From NCBI RefSeq assembly GCF_002288925.2, contig NW_022098007.1, positions 24,873,450 to 24,937,449 of the forward strand: DNA of 64,000 nucleotides, written 5' to 3'. Position 1 is the stretch's first letter. Every line of letters starts with the position of its first letter. Both the position numbers and the translations under genes were made by a program. This DNA comes from Delphinapterus leucas (lineage: Eukaryota > Chordata > Mammalia > Artiodactyla > Monodontidae). The notes beneath the pieces are model-generated. The model was not told where the DNA came from and made no database searches. It worked only from the letters and a program-made list of their open reading frames with translations. Shown here one piece after another: positions 47,284 through 59,440 of the stretch.

Positions 47284-48842
47284 AGCTTTGCTCCCCTTTT
47301 ATTTTTTATTTTGTTTATTTGTGTTCTCTCTCTTTTATTCTTGGTGAGCATGACTTAAGCTTTATCAATTTTGTTTATCTTTTCAAAAAAAACCAGCTCT
47401 TGGTTCCATTGATCTTTTCTATTGTTTTTTCAATCTCTTTTATTTATTTTCTCTCTGATTATTATTTCCTTCCTTCTGCTGACTTTGGGCTTTGCTTTTT
47501 CTTTTTCCATTTGTCTTAGGTGGTAGGTTAGGTTGTTTATTTGAGAGTTTTCTTGTTGCTTGAGCAAGGCCTGTATTGCTATAAACTTCCTTCTTAGAAC
47601 TGTTTTTACTGCATCCCATAGCTTTTGGAAATCTGTGTTTCCATTTTCATTTGTATCAAGGTATTTTCTGATTTCCTCTTTGATTTCATCATTGACCCAT
47701 TGGTTTTTCTAGTAGCATGTTGTTTAGTCTCCATGTGTTTGTCCTTTTCCCATTTTTCTTTTTGTGGTTGATTTCTAGTTTCATACTGTTGTGGTCAGAA
47801 AAGGTGCTTTAAATAATTTCTATCCTCTTAAAGTTGTTCAGGCTTGTTTTGTGAGTTAGTGTGTGGTCTATCCTAGGGAATGTTCCATATGTGCTGGAAA
47901 AGAATGTGTATTCTGTTTTTTTGGGTATAGTGCCCTGTAGTTGTCAATTAAGTTCAACTATTCTATTGTGTCTTTTAGGATCTCTGTTGCCTTATTGATT
48001 TTCTGTCTGGATGGTCCACTCATTGATATCAGTGGTGTGTTAAAGTCTTCTACTATTTTTGTATTATTGTCAATTTATTCCTTTATGTCTATTAATGTTT
48101 GTTTTGTATATTTAGGTACTCTTATATTGGGTACTTATATGTTAATGAGTGTAATATCCTCTTCTTGTATTGATCCCTTTATCTTATATAATGCTCTTCT
48201 TTGTCTTTTGTTATAGACTTTGTTTTAAAGTCTATTTTTTTCTGATATGAGTATTGTTACTCCTTCTTTTTTATCATTTTTGTTTGCATGAAATATCTTT
48301 TTCCATACCCTCACTTTCAGTCTTTGTGTGTCTTTATCTCTGACCTGAGTCTTTTGTAGGTAGCATGTTGAAGGGTCTTGTTTATGATTTTTAAGATATA
48401 AATCTGTGAGTGTTATGCATGATGAAAAATTTAATGATAGTCTTATGGGGGTTCTCTTTTACACAAGCTGTTTTTCTCTTGCTGATTTTAAGATACTATC
48501 CTTGTCTTTAACTTTTTGTCTTGGTGTGTGTCTCTTTGGATTTATCTTATTTGAAATCTCTGGAATTTCTGGATATGGATGTCTGTTTCTTTCCAATGAT
48601 AGGGAAGTTTTCAGCCATTATTTCTTTGCATAATCTTTCTGCCCCTTTATCCCTCTCTTTCCCTTCTGGGATCCCTATAATGTATATATTGGTCCTCTTG
48701 ATAGCATCCCATAAGTCCCTTAAGCTATTTTCACTATTATTTTTCATTATTTTTTCTTTTTGTTCCTCTGATTGGATGAATTCCACTGCCCTGTCTTTGA
48801 ATTCACTTTCTTCCACTTGATCTAGTCTGGTGTTCAACCTTG
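47284..48842 (-). mobile_element. Old antisense L1, right part
   Basis: Continues the old L1 of 39301-40163. It reads from pre-RT (tatcaattttgtttatcttttc) through the endonuclease domain (complement SDHN near 47790, LQETHF-like near 48350) to the ORF1 C-terminal and RRM regions. The minus-strand stretch 48547-48912 holds LRDLWDAIKRTNIYIIGIPEG. It ends inside ORF1 at about 48842, where retroviral sequence begins. Confidence 0.82.
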
Positions 48843-51827
48843 GTGAGTGTAAGTCCATGCTGCTGAGCCCATGCATAACCTCCATCCCTGCCAGCATGGA
48901 TATGCTGTTCATGAATCCATCAGGAAATGATAAGGTTGGCTGGAGAAAGACTGACTGGTATCCACAGAATGGGTCTTCCTATCCACTTTATTATTAAAAT
49001 CCTTCTTTGTTGAGGTCATCCTTTGGTGAACATTCACATGGGACACAAATATTTTCAGAGTTTTTGCCCATTTCATGAAATCTAGCCACATACTTTTCCC
49101 CTAGACTTCCTTGTCACCAATTTTCTCATTGTGTTCCTTCTGACATTTGACCATCCAGCCATACCATTTGTCATAGCCCATGAATAGGTATAGACTCAGA
49201 CCTTTAACCTTTTCTTCTTTGAAGCAAAATAAACAAGTAGGCACATGGCTTGAAATTTTTTCTACTGAAAGAATTTCTCTTCACCACTTTTCTTCAGGGA
49301 TATCCCAGATATGGACTGTAGCTCTGCAGCTCTCCACTTTTAGATGATGTCTGCATAACATATAGAGCCATTTGTAATACAGGCTTGAGTTTTATCTTCT
49401 TCAGTCAATTGATCACAAGGAACTACTCACGAGGCCATAGATGTGAGCTGGGAGAAAGAAGGTAATGTAGAATGAATGAAGGCAATGGGCATTTGAGCTA
49501 CATCTTCATATTACTTACTTGTGCTTTCAAGGATTTCTCAATTCTGATCTCATATACACCATTTCCATTTGATGATGAAGTACTGCTGTGCACACTCAAC
49601 TTTATGGCTTGGTGGATCAGACAACACCAAGTCACAATGGAAAGCTCAGGTGATATCATAACTTAATGGCTTAAAAAGAATTGTTCAATCTCTAATAAGA
49701 TACAGCAGAAAGCTAAAAGCTCTTTCTCAAACTGAGAGTTGTTATCTGTAGAAGATGGCAGAGCTTTGCTCCAACATCTTAACAGTATGTGATATGACTA
49801 ACTTTTAGGGGCCTGCCAAAGGTTCCAAACAACATTCCTATCTGCCACTGATACTTCAAGCACCATGAGATCTGTTGGATCATTTAGCTCAAGTGACAGA
49901 GTAATTTTCATGACAGCTTGGTCCTGCTGCAGAGCCTTCTTCTTTTCTGGGCCTCACTGAAAACTAGCAGCTTTATAGGTCACTCAGTAAAAAGGTCAGA
50001 GTAACACACCCAAATGAGGAATATGTTTCCTCTGAAATGCAGAGTCCAACTAGGCATTATTCCTCTGTTTTTAAAATAGGAGGTGTTAAATGTAACTTAT
50101 TCTTCACCTTAGAAGGGATATCTCAATATGCCCCACACCACTGGACACCTAGAAACTTTGCTGAGATTGAAGGCTCCTGAGTTTTTGCTGTGTTTATTTT
50201 ACACTGTCTGACATGCAAAAGTCTTACCAATAAGTCTATAGTAGCTCCTACTTCTTGCTCCTTAGGTCCAATCAGCATAATATCATCAATGCAATGGACC
50301 AGTGTGATATCTTCTAAAAGAGAAAGGCTATCAAAGTCCATGCAGATTAAACTATGACATAAGGCTAAGGAGTTGATATACCCTGAAGTAGAACAATTAA
50401 GGTATATTGCTGGCCTTGTCAAGTGAAAGCAAACTTCTTCTGGTAGTCTTTAATAGCAGCTATTGAGAAAAAAGCATTTGCCATATTATTAGCTCCAGAC
50501 CAGTTACCAGGGGATGTGTCAATTTACTCAAGCAATGAAACCACATCTGAAACAGCAGCTTCAATTGGAGTCACCACCTAGTTAAGTTTATGTTAACCCA
50601 CTGTCATTCACTAAGATCCCTATATTTTCTGCACAGGCCAAATAGTCAAACTGAATGGGGATATGATGGAAGTCACTGTTCCTACATTTTTCAAATCCTT
50701 GATGGTGTATTATTCTCTAAAATCCTTCCAGGAATGTGATGTCGATTTTCAGTTTACTATTTTCCTAGGTAGTGGCTTGAATTTGGCCTTTCCTTACAAT
50801 GTAAGTCCTCATTCTGCAGGTAAGGGGACAAATGTGGAGATTCTACCAGTTCCTGAGTATGTCTATTCTACTTATGCATTCCAGAACTGGAGAAATAACT
50901 CCAAGATAGTTTTGTATGCCCACTAGATCCACTGTGAAAAGTATCTGAGATTAAGCTCCATTGATCACTTTACCTCCATAAGCCCCTATTCTGACTGGTG
51001 GAAGAGTGACATTTTGGGTCTCTTGAAATGTCAATGTACCGTAATAATCGGAAAATCAAATTATTTTTCCCCAATGTATAGCCACCATGGTAAAAAGCTA
51101 TAGGTCCTTTTGGGGAAGGCTTGGAGAAAGATTAATAGTATAAAAATTTGGCAAAGTAGCTGGGTACTTCCTTAAGGGCTCTGGCTTCCACTTAATTCAA
51201 GGGATTCTGAATCTGTAAACCAATTTAAGCCTGGAAATTGATTGAGGAGTTTTGACCCTCATTTTTATGATTCACTTTAAACTTCTGTTAACTTGACCTA
51301 GAATTCTTCCATTTATGCAAATCAAGTAAGAATTTAGAAGTATGCTCATCTATTTCTCTTCTATGGACACCATAATCAACTAGCCAGTGCCATAGGTCTT
51401 TGTGCGTCATGATATTCTGATTACTGTTTTGGCTCTAGTGTCCTTTACACTAACTATACCTACCTTTTATTTAGCAACTAAGTGCTATCACATGGCCCTG
51501 CTATCTTGATATCTCATTTATCCTCATTGCATTTAAGGATTCCAGTTCAATCATAACTGTTCAAGCTGCAATTTCTGACCTGGAGAGAAGAGTCACCACA
51601 GAGCTTTTTAAGGATACTGGAATTCCCCCCACAAATTTATTTATCAGTCCTCCATCTGGACTTACCATGGGTGAGTGAGAAGGTCTTACATAATCAATCC
51701 ACTCTAACATTCCAATCTTACTAAGCCCTTTGATACATTTCTGTATAGTATTCCAAGGCAGTTCTGGCATCTCAAGTTTATTTAATATAGGCACATTTGG
51801 GACCATCATTTATCCTACCAACCAAAC
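48843..51827 (-). pseudogene. ERV-L-like pol remnant (RT, RNase H, integrase start)
   Basis: The clearest part is 50123-50422: the RT palm with the catalytic box CIDDIML (codons at about 50282-50293, a Tyr-to-Cys change from the usual YIDD) followed by FLGVQWCG. RNase H C-terminal text (KIFVSHVNVHQ) is at 48909-49091, and integrase zinc-finger-like text lies at the left edge. A further open stretch, 51561-51809, is in the same orientation but I do not assign it a domain. Stops and frameshifts occur throughout. Confidence 0.75.
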
Positions 51828-52532
51828 ATGCTACTAGAGACTTTTTTTTTTACATCTTTATTGGAGTATAATTGCTCTACAATGGTGTGCCAGTTTCTGC
51901 TTTATAACAAAGTGAATCAGCCATACACACACACATGTTCCCATATATCTTCCTTCTTGCATCTCCCTCCCTCCCACCCTCCCTATCCCACCCCTGTAGG
52001 TGGTCACAAAGCACCAGCTGATCTCCCTGTGCTATGCGGCTGCTTCCCACTAGCTGTCTATTTTACGTCCAGTAGTGTATACATGTCCATGCCACTCTCT
52101 CACTTTGTCACAGCTTACCCTTCCCCCTCCCCATATCCTCAAGTCCATTCTCTAGTAGGTCTGTGTCTTTATTCCTGTCTTGCCCCTAGGTACTTCATGA
52201 CATCTTTTTTCTTAAATTCCATATATATGTGTTAGCATATGGTATTTATCTTTCTCTTTCTGACTTACTTCACTCTGTATGACAGACTCTAGGTCCATCC
52301 ACCTCATTACAAATAGCTCAATTTCGTTTCTTTTTATGGCTGAGTAATATTCCATTGTATATATGTGCCACATCTTCTTTATCCATTCATCTGATGATGG
52401 ACACTTAGGTTGTTTCCATTTCCGGGCTACTGTAAATAGAGCTGCAATGAACATTTTGGTACATGACTCTTTTTGAATTTTGGTTTTCTCAGGGTATATG
52501 CCCAGTAGTGGGATTGTTGGGTCATATTAGTC
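51828..52532 (-). mobile_element. 5'-truncated antisense L1 inside the ERV
   Basis: Starts with the reverse complement of an A-tail and L1 3' end (ttttttttttacatctttattgg, so AATAAAGATGT on the minus strand) and a 3'UTR with a C-rich tract (51960-51995). It ends in late ORF2 at about 52532. The open stretch 52212-52454 is the ORF2 C-terminus ([17 protein letters not shown]). It resembles the younger L1s here. No target-site duplication found. Confidence 0.9.
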
Positions 52533-53540
52533 TCTTAAGTAAAACACCCAATTCAGTGTTTTACTTAAAGGGCCATATCAATAAACGCTTCCTTATATAA
52601 CTTTATATTCCTTCCACTATAATCCCACAACATTAAAATCCATTTCAAATCTTATTCCTTGGATTTCTGTCTGTAAGAACTGGAAAAATCATGTAGTTCT
52701 TTTGGTATGTAGTGCAGGTCCTCATAAGTCACACTTCATATCTCACTCTTTGGAGCCTGCTGGGACTTGAAACTAGTTATAGGTCTCAAAATAAAAAGGA
52801 GTGGCAGGTATAGGTACTGAGGAGAATAACCTGTGCTTTGCAAAGTAACTACCTCTGAAGAAACCATTACAAGTTTTTCAGGTAAAAGAAAGCCAACTTC
52901 CTTAAGCAGAGGTGAAATGGCAGTTTCTACTGGCGAAAAAGAGCCCGCAGAATTTAGGGATTTCATATCTCCAATATCACCAAGAAGTACCCATAAATTC
53001 CTGTTCCATTTCCTTCCTAATCAATGCATCATTTTAACAGAAGACACCATGAGAAGTTGTGATTTCAATTTATATTGTAATTCAGTCACTCCCAGAATGA
53101 GACTCTGGGTTTGGTTAAATCTTGACTGTGGATACAGGAGATAAGGGTTTCTGACAGGGTACATACAAAATCTTTTAGGCCATTTATACAAAGTTTGAGC
53201 AGGGAATTTGAAGCCCTTGTTCATCCTTTTATTTCCCCACTTTCTCCAGTACAGTTAGGAGCAACAAGTCAGCCACATTATATTTCTTGGTTTGACAATG
53301 TTTTATAGTAATAAATACTCATGTGGTTACTCAGACCTCACCGTTTATAGGTATTTTATTCAGAGTATCTAGTGACAATATTTTGCATATCTTTATGGCC
53401 ACATCATGCCATGGGTTACAAGTAGCCTCTTTACTGGAAGGAGAGTCATTAATAACTTTGAACCTAATCAGATTAGAGAATCAATTCCAGAAAATCCAGA
53501 ACCAATTCAGAAAACATATCTTTAACATTCTGTTCCTCTA
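52533..53540 (-). mobile_element. ERV internal region, probably gag
   Basis: About 1 kb between the L1 insertion and the LTR with no long open frame on either strand. Placement between a 5' LTR and pol suggests gag and leader. I see no motif that proves it, and no clear primer-binding site. Confidence 0.4.
52535..52568. repeat. Perfect 13-bp inverted repeat, 8-nt loop
   Basis: ttaagtaaaacac (52535-52547) and gtgttttacttaa (52556-52568) are exact inverse complements around ccaattca. It sits at the 5' junction of the truncated L1. Confidence 0.85.
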
Positions 53541-53544
53541 GAAC

Positions 53545-53964
53545 TACTTCAGTAGTAAAATATATATCAGCCAGCAATAACCAGGAAAACAAGCAATAAG
53601 AGATATATTAATAAATATATTGTAAATAATTGGCCTACACGATTGTAGAGTTGGCTAGGCAAGTCCAAAATCCACAGAGCATGCCATTATAAAGGCAAAC
53701 TGGACATCTCAGGAATAAGGTAAAGATGCTACTCACAGATGGAATTTCTTCTTCAGGGACCTTTCAGCTCTGCATTTAAGGCCTTTCAACTCATTGAATC
53801 ATGTCAACTCAGACCATCTAGGATACTTTCCCTTACTTAAAATCAACTGATATTGACCTTAATCACAATGACAAAATATCTTCATGGCAACACCTAGATT
53901 ACTATTGATTAAATAATTTGTTACTGTCACCTAGCAAACTTAACACATAATACTGACCATTCCA
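53545..53964 (-). repeat. MLT2-like LTR
   Basis: On the minus strand it begins at 53964 with tggaatggtcagtattatgt and continues aagtttgctaggtgac. Further in it has the complement of cttcttcagggacctttcagc and ctctgcatttaaggcctttc, an order typical of MLT2-type LTRs. The inner boundary near 53545 is approximate. Confidence 0.65.
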
Positions 53965-56900
53965 GATCTCCACTTAGGCACATCATATTTAAAATATTGA
54001 AAAGAGAAAAACAAAGAAAAAATACTGGAATCAGGAAAATAAAAATTACTTTTTACCTACAAGGGAAATCCAACAAGATGAGACCTGACTTATTAGAAAC
54101 AATGAAAGTCAGAAGACAGTGGGATGATATATTCAAAGTACTGAAAGAAAAAAAGAAAACTTATAAACCAATAATCAGATATCCAGAAAAAATGTCTTTC
54201 AAAAACTCTAGTATGAACAGCTATACAACAAGGAACTAGAAAACCTAGAAGAAAATGGAAAAATTCTTAAAAACACACAACGTACCAAGACTGAATCAGA
54301 AATAGAAAACCTGAACAGATGAATTACTAGTACAGAGATTGAATCAGTAATCAAAAATCTTCCAGTGAAGAACCAGAAGCTCAGGACCAGATGACTTCAC
54401 TGGTGAATTTTGCAAAACATTTAAAGAAGAATTAACAATAATTCTTCTCAAACTCTTTCAAAAATTGAGAAAGAGGGAACACTCCCAAAATAATTTTATG
54501 AGGCCAGCATTATCTGCTACCAAAATCAGAAAAAGACACTACTAGAAAAAAACTACAGGCCAATATCCCTGATGAATATAGATGCAAAATTTCTCAATAA
54601 AATACTAGTAAACCAAATTTAGCAGTACATTAAGAGGATCACTCACCATGATCAAGTGGGATTTATCCCTGGGATGCAAGAATGGTTGATGTCACTCAAT
54701 GTTAATACATTTTGTTGTAATGAAGATGAGAAATAAAGGAAATTGCTGACTAAAAAAAAATAATGGTTGAACATATATAAATCAATCATGTGATACATTA
54801 CGTTAATAGAATGAAAGAAAAGAATCATATAATCATCTCAATAGACAAAAAGCATTTGACAAAATTCAACATCCATTCATGATAAAAACTCTTGAAAATT
54901 AATCATAAGAAGAATATATCTCAATATAGTAAAGGCTATTTATGAGAAGCCCACAGCTAACACTATATACTCAATGGTGAAATGTTGAAAGCTGTTCCTC
55001 TAAGATCAGGAGCAAGACAAGTGTGCCCACTCTCACCACTCCTATTCAACACAGTACTGGAAATCTTAGCTAGAGCAATCAAGCAAGAAAAACATAAATG
55101 TATCAGAATGTGAAAGAAACAAGTAAAATTGTCTGTATTTGCAGATAACATGCTTATATATGTAGAAAATCCTAAAGTTGCAAGATACAAAATTAACCTA
55201 CAAAAATCAGTACAATTTATTTACTCTAAGAACAATTTTTTTAAAAATAAAGAACTTGATCCCATTTACAATAGCATCAAAAAATAAAATACTTAGGAAT
55301 AAATTTAACTAAGGAGGTGAAAGATCTCTACTCTGAAAACTGCAAGACAGTGAAAGAAATTGAAGAAGACACAAATAAATGGAAAGGAATTCCATGTTCA
55401 TGGATTGGAAGAATTAATATTGTTAAAATGTCAATACTACCAAAAGCCAGCCATAGATTCAATGCAATTCTTATCAAGATTCCAAAGGTATTTTTCACAA
55501 ATGTAGGAAAAAGCACTACTGAAATTTGTATGGAACTGCAAAAGACCCTGAATAACCAAAGAAAATCTTGAGAAATAAGAACAAAGCAAGACGCATCACA
55601 CTTCAAAACAGTATGTACTGGCATAAAAACAGACACATACACCAATGGAACAGATTTGAGGGTCCAGAAATAAACCCAAAAATATATGGTTAACTAACAT
55701 TTGATAAAGGAACCAAGAATACTCAATGGAGAAAGACAGTCTTTTCAATCAATGGTGCTGGGATAATTGGATATTCACATGCAAAAAAATAAAACCAGAC
55801 CCATAACTTACGTCATTTACAAAAATTAACTCAAAATTGTTTAAAGACTCAAACGTAAGAACTGAAAAACATGAAAATCCTGGAAGGAAACATAGGAATA
55901 AAGCTCCTTGACATGGGTCTTAGTAATGACTTTTTGGATATATACCCAAACCACAAGCAACACAATTAAAAAAAGCAAGTGGGACTACATCAAACTAGAA
56001 AGCTTCTGTACAACAAAAGAAACAATAAACAAAGTGCAAAGACATCTTACAAAATGGGGGAAAAAATGCAAACGATATATCTGATAAGAGGTCAATGTCC
56101 AAAAAACACAAAGAATTCATACAAACTCTATAGCAAAAAAAATGTCCAATTTAAAAATGGGCAGAAGACCTTAATAGACATTTTTCCAAACAAGACATAG
56201 AAATGGCCAACAAGTGGATGAAAATATGCTGAACATCACTAGTCATTAGGGAAATGCAAATCTAAACTACAATGAGATATCACCTCACATCTGTTAGAAT
56301 GGCCATCATTACAAAGACAAGAGATAACAAATGCTGGCATAGATGTGGAGAAAACGGAACACTTTGCACTGTTGGTGTGGTTGTAAATTGGTACAACCAC
56401 TATGGCAAACAATATGGAGGATACTTAAAAAAATAAACATACAATACTGCAGTTCCACTTCTGGGAATATGTTCAAAGGAAGCAAAAACACTAACTCGAA
56501 AAGATATTCTCACTTTCATGTTCAGAGCAGCATTATTTACAATAGTGAAGACATGAAAGCAACCTAAGTGTCCATCGATGGATGAATGGATAAAGAAATT
56601 TTGGTGTATATATATATATACAATGGAACATAATTCATCCATAAAAATGAGGAAATCTTACCATTTGTGATGGACCTTGAAGGCATTATGCTAAGAGAAA
56701 GACAAATACAGTATGATCTTACTTATATGTGGAATCTAAAGCAAAACAAAACAAAACAAACAAACAAAACCAAACTCAAAGGAAAAGAAATCAGACTGTG
56801 GTTACCAGAGGAGTGGGGAGCGATAGGGGAGATTAGAGGAATTTGGTCAAAAGATACAAACTTCCAGTTATACGATAAATAAATACTAGTTATGTAATAT

Positions 56901-57180
56901 ACAACATGATGACTATAGCTAACACTGACGTATGATACATAGGAAAGTTGTTAAAAGAGTAAGTCTTATCAGTTCTGATCACAAGGTGAAAAAAACTTTA
57001 TTTTCTCTTTCTTCTTTCTTTTTTTTGTATTGTATCTATATGAGAAGATGGATGTTAGCTGAACCAATTTTAGTAATCACTTCACAATATATGTAAATCA
57101 AATTTCTTATGCTATATGGCTTAAACTTATACAGTGATTCATGTCAATTATTTCTCAATAAAATTGGGAAAATGTAGGTG
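53965..57180 (+). mobile_element. Old sense L1 with internal deletion
   Basis: Begins in ORF1 (RRM/C-terminal region; the open stretch 53997-54239 has RPDLLETMKVRRQWDDIFKV). It jumps at about 54225 to pre-RT ORF2 text (ENLEENGKILK), then runs through RT (catalytic box FADNM near 55138-55152), late ORF2 (55317-55571, 55979-56200) and 3'UTR to AATAAA at 57157-57162. It contains the small retrocopy at 54690-54761. It is non-coding. Confidence 0.82.
54690..54761 (+). mobile_element. 72-bp A-tailed retrocopy of an RNA 3' end
   Basis: An insertion in the old L1 RT region flanked by the 9-bp duplication aatggttga at 54681-54689 and 54762-54770. It carries AATAAA at 54732-54737, about 15 bases before a run of nine A. 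This is the layout of a severely 5'-truncated processed copy of a polyadenylated transcript. The parent gene is not identified. Confidence 0.72.
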
Positions 57181-59040
57181 AAACAAAGACCTTCCAAAGT
57201 AAACAAAAACAGAATTTATTACTAGTATACAATCCATGCAAGGAATAATGAAGTTTTTCAAGCTGAAAGGAAGTGACACCAGACAGCAATTCAAATACAT
57301 ATGAAAAAACGAGAGCACAACTAAAGGTAGTTATTTAATTATAAAATGTAGTATAAATGCATAGTTTATCTCCTTTTTTCTTTTAATTGATTTAAAAAGG
57401 AAATTTTTATAGTACAATGTAGATATAATTGTATTGCAGGTTCTATAACATAGAAATGTAATATAGTTGACAGTAGCAGCACAAAAAAGGCAGTATAGCT
57501 GTATAGCTGAAAGTATAGCTGTATTGGAAGTGACACCAGATGGTAACTTAAATCCACAGACAGAAAGAGAACCCAAAATGCTAAAAAAGAAAGTCAATAT
57601 AATAAACTCAATAAATTTATACTTGTTCTCTTTTCTTCTCTCACATTCTTCAAAAGACATAGAACTATATAAACTAATAATTATAATGATGTAATATTGG
57701 GTTTTTAACATAAATGGATGTAATATGTATAGGAATAATAGCAACAAAGGAGGAAAAGGGAATAAAGCTACATGGGAGTAACATTTCTATATCTCATAGG
57801 AATTGTTAGCATAAATTTGAAGACGTTTCTGATAAGATATATATGGTAAGCCCCAGAGCAAACAATAAGAAAATTACTAAAAAATAAAGCAAAAAAATCA
57901 TTAAGTGAATTAAAATGTTACACTAGAAAATACTCACATAATAAAAAAGACAGCAGTAAAGGATAGATAAAGGAACAAAAAAAGAAATAAAATACATTGA
58001 AAAAAAGTAAAATGGCAGATGTGAATCCAACTCTATCAATAATAATATTAAACATGAATGGATTGAACAATCCAATCAAAAGGCAGAGACTGTCAGACTG
58101 GATGAAAAAGTTAGATACATTCTCTACTGGACTAACACTTTAGGTTCAAGGATCCAAATAGGTTTAAAGAAAGCATAAGAGGGGTGAAGTGGCTACACTA
58201 ATATTGTACAAAATAGACTTTAAATTTAAAAAGTTGCTATAGATAAAGAGGGATGCTGAGATAGTGATGATGTTTGTTAAATGATAAAAGTTTCAATCCC
58301 TCAGGAAAAAAATAAAAATTATAAATATATATGTAACTAATGACAGAGCCCTAAAGTAAATGAAGCAAAAAGTAACAGAAATAGAGAAATACACAATTTA
58401 ACAATAACAGTGGGAGTCTTCAATGAATCATTTTCAATAACAGATAGAACTACCCAGCAGAGATTAATATTAAAATAGAAAACTTGAACATTATAAACCA
58501 ACTAGATCTAATAGACTCCTGGAGAACACTCCACCAAACAATAGCAACATAAGTTTCCATCAACAGGTGAACGGACAAAGAAAGATGTGATATACACAAT
58601 GGAATACTACTCAGCCATAAAAGGAATATATTTTTGCTCTTTGTAACAACATGAATAGACTTGGAGGGTATTATGCTAAGTGAAATAAGTCAGACAGAGA
58701 AAAACAAATACTGTATGCTATCAATTATATGTTGAATGTAAAACTAAAACAAATGCGAATATAACAAAAAAAGAAACAGACTCACAGATATAGATCAACT
58801 AGTGGTTACCGAGTGGAGAGAGAAGGGGGAGAGGCAAGATATGGGTAGAGGATTAAGAGGTACAAACTACTATGTACAAAATAAATAAGCTAAAATGATA
58901 TATTATACAACACAGAGAATATAGCCAATATTTTAAAATAACTATAAATGGAATATAACTTTAAAAAAGTGTGAACTACTAAGTTGTACACCTTAAACTT
59001 ATATAATATGGTACATTAACTATATCTCAATAAAAGAAAA
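57181..59040 (+). mobile_element. Ancient sense L1 with internal deletion
   Basis: Starts in the ORF1 C-terminal region (gaccttccaaagtaaacaaa), continues through a long AT-rich interval and the ORF2 start (gaatggattgaacaatccaat, near 58055), with endonuclease-like text to about 58540. It then jumps to the ORF2 C-terminus (tttccatcaacaggtgaacgg) and a 3'UTR with AATAAA at 59029-59034. Little else is preserved. Confidence 0.72.
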
Positions 59041-59440
59041 CAAATGATATGAAAACCTAAAAAAAGTAATGAATTATTGGTGCATGCTACAGCATAGATG
59101 GATCTTGAAAATATGCAAAGTTTAAAAAGCCAGTAACAAAAGACCACATATTGTATGAGCCCCTTCATATAGATGTTCATCACTGGAAGGCCTATAGAGA
59201 TCAAAAATATATTAGTAGTTGTATAGGGCTGAGTGGGTGGGGGAGAAATGAAGAGTGACTGCTAATGGGTATACGGTTCATTTATGGGGTGATGAAATAT
59301 TCTAAAATTGATTGAGGAGATGATTGCACAACTCTGTGAATATACTAAAAAACAGTTAATTGTATACTTTAAATAGATGAACTTATGGCATTCAAATTAT
59401 ATTTTTAAAAGCTGTTATAAAAAGCTAATGCAAGCAGAGA
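59041..59440 (+). mobile_element. Ancient L1 3' end
   Basis: Has the pattern of old L1M-type 3' ends: ggtgcatgctacagcatagatgg, agccagtaacaaaagaccac, gggctgagtgggtgggggag, tgactgctaatgggtat, ggtgatgaaatattctaaaa and ctctgtgaatatactaaaa. No coding capacity. Confidence 0.78.

Larger units (their letters stand above)
48843..53964 (-). mobile_element. ERV-L-like endogenous retrovirus, partial
   Basis: On the minus strand: an LTR with MLT2-like outer end (53964 inward), an internal region (about 53540-52533), an L1 insertion (51828-52532), then pol to the start of the integrase region, where the element is cut off by L1 at 48843. No 3' LTR or env is visible. Decay is heavy, so it is a fossil without coding capacity. 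Class III assignment rests on the LTR end and the pol text; a repeat-library search would settle it. Confidence 0.75.

Noticed and set aside
48843..53540. Surviving retroviral gene
   Set aside because: Only short open pieces remain, with stops and shifts between them and an L1 inside. No envelope region is seen.
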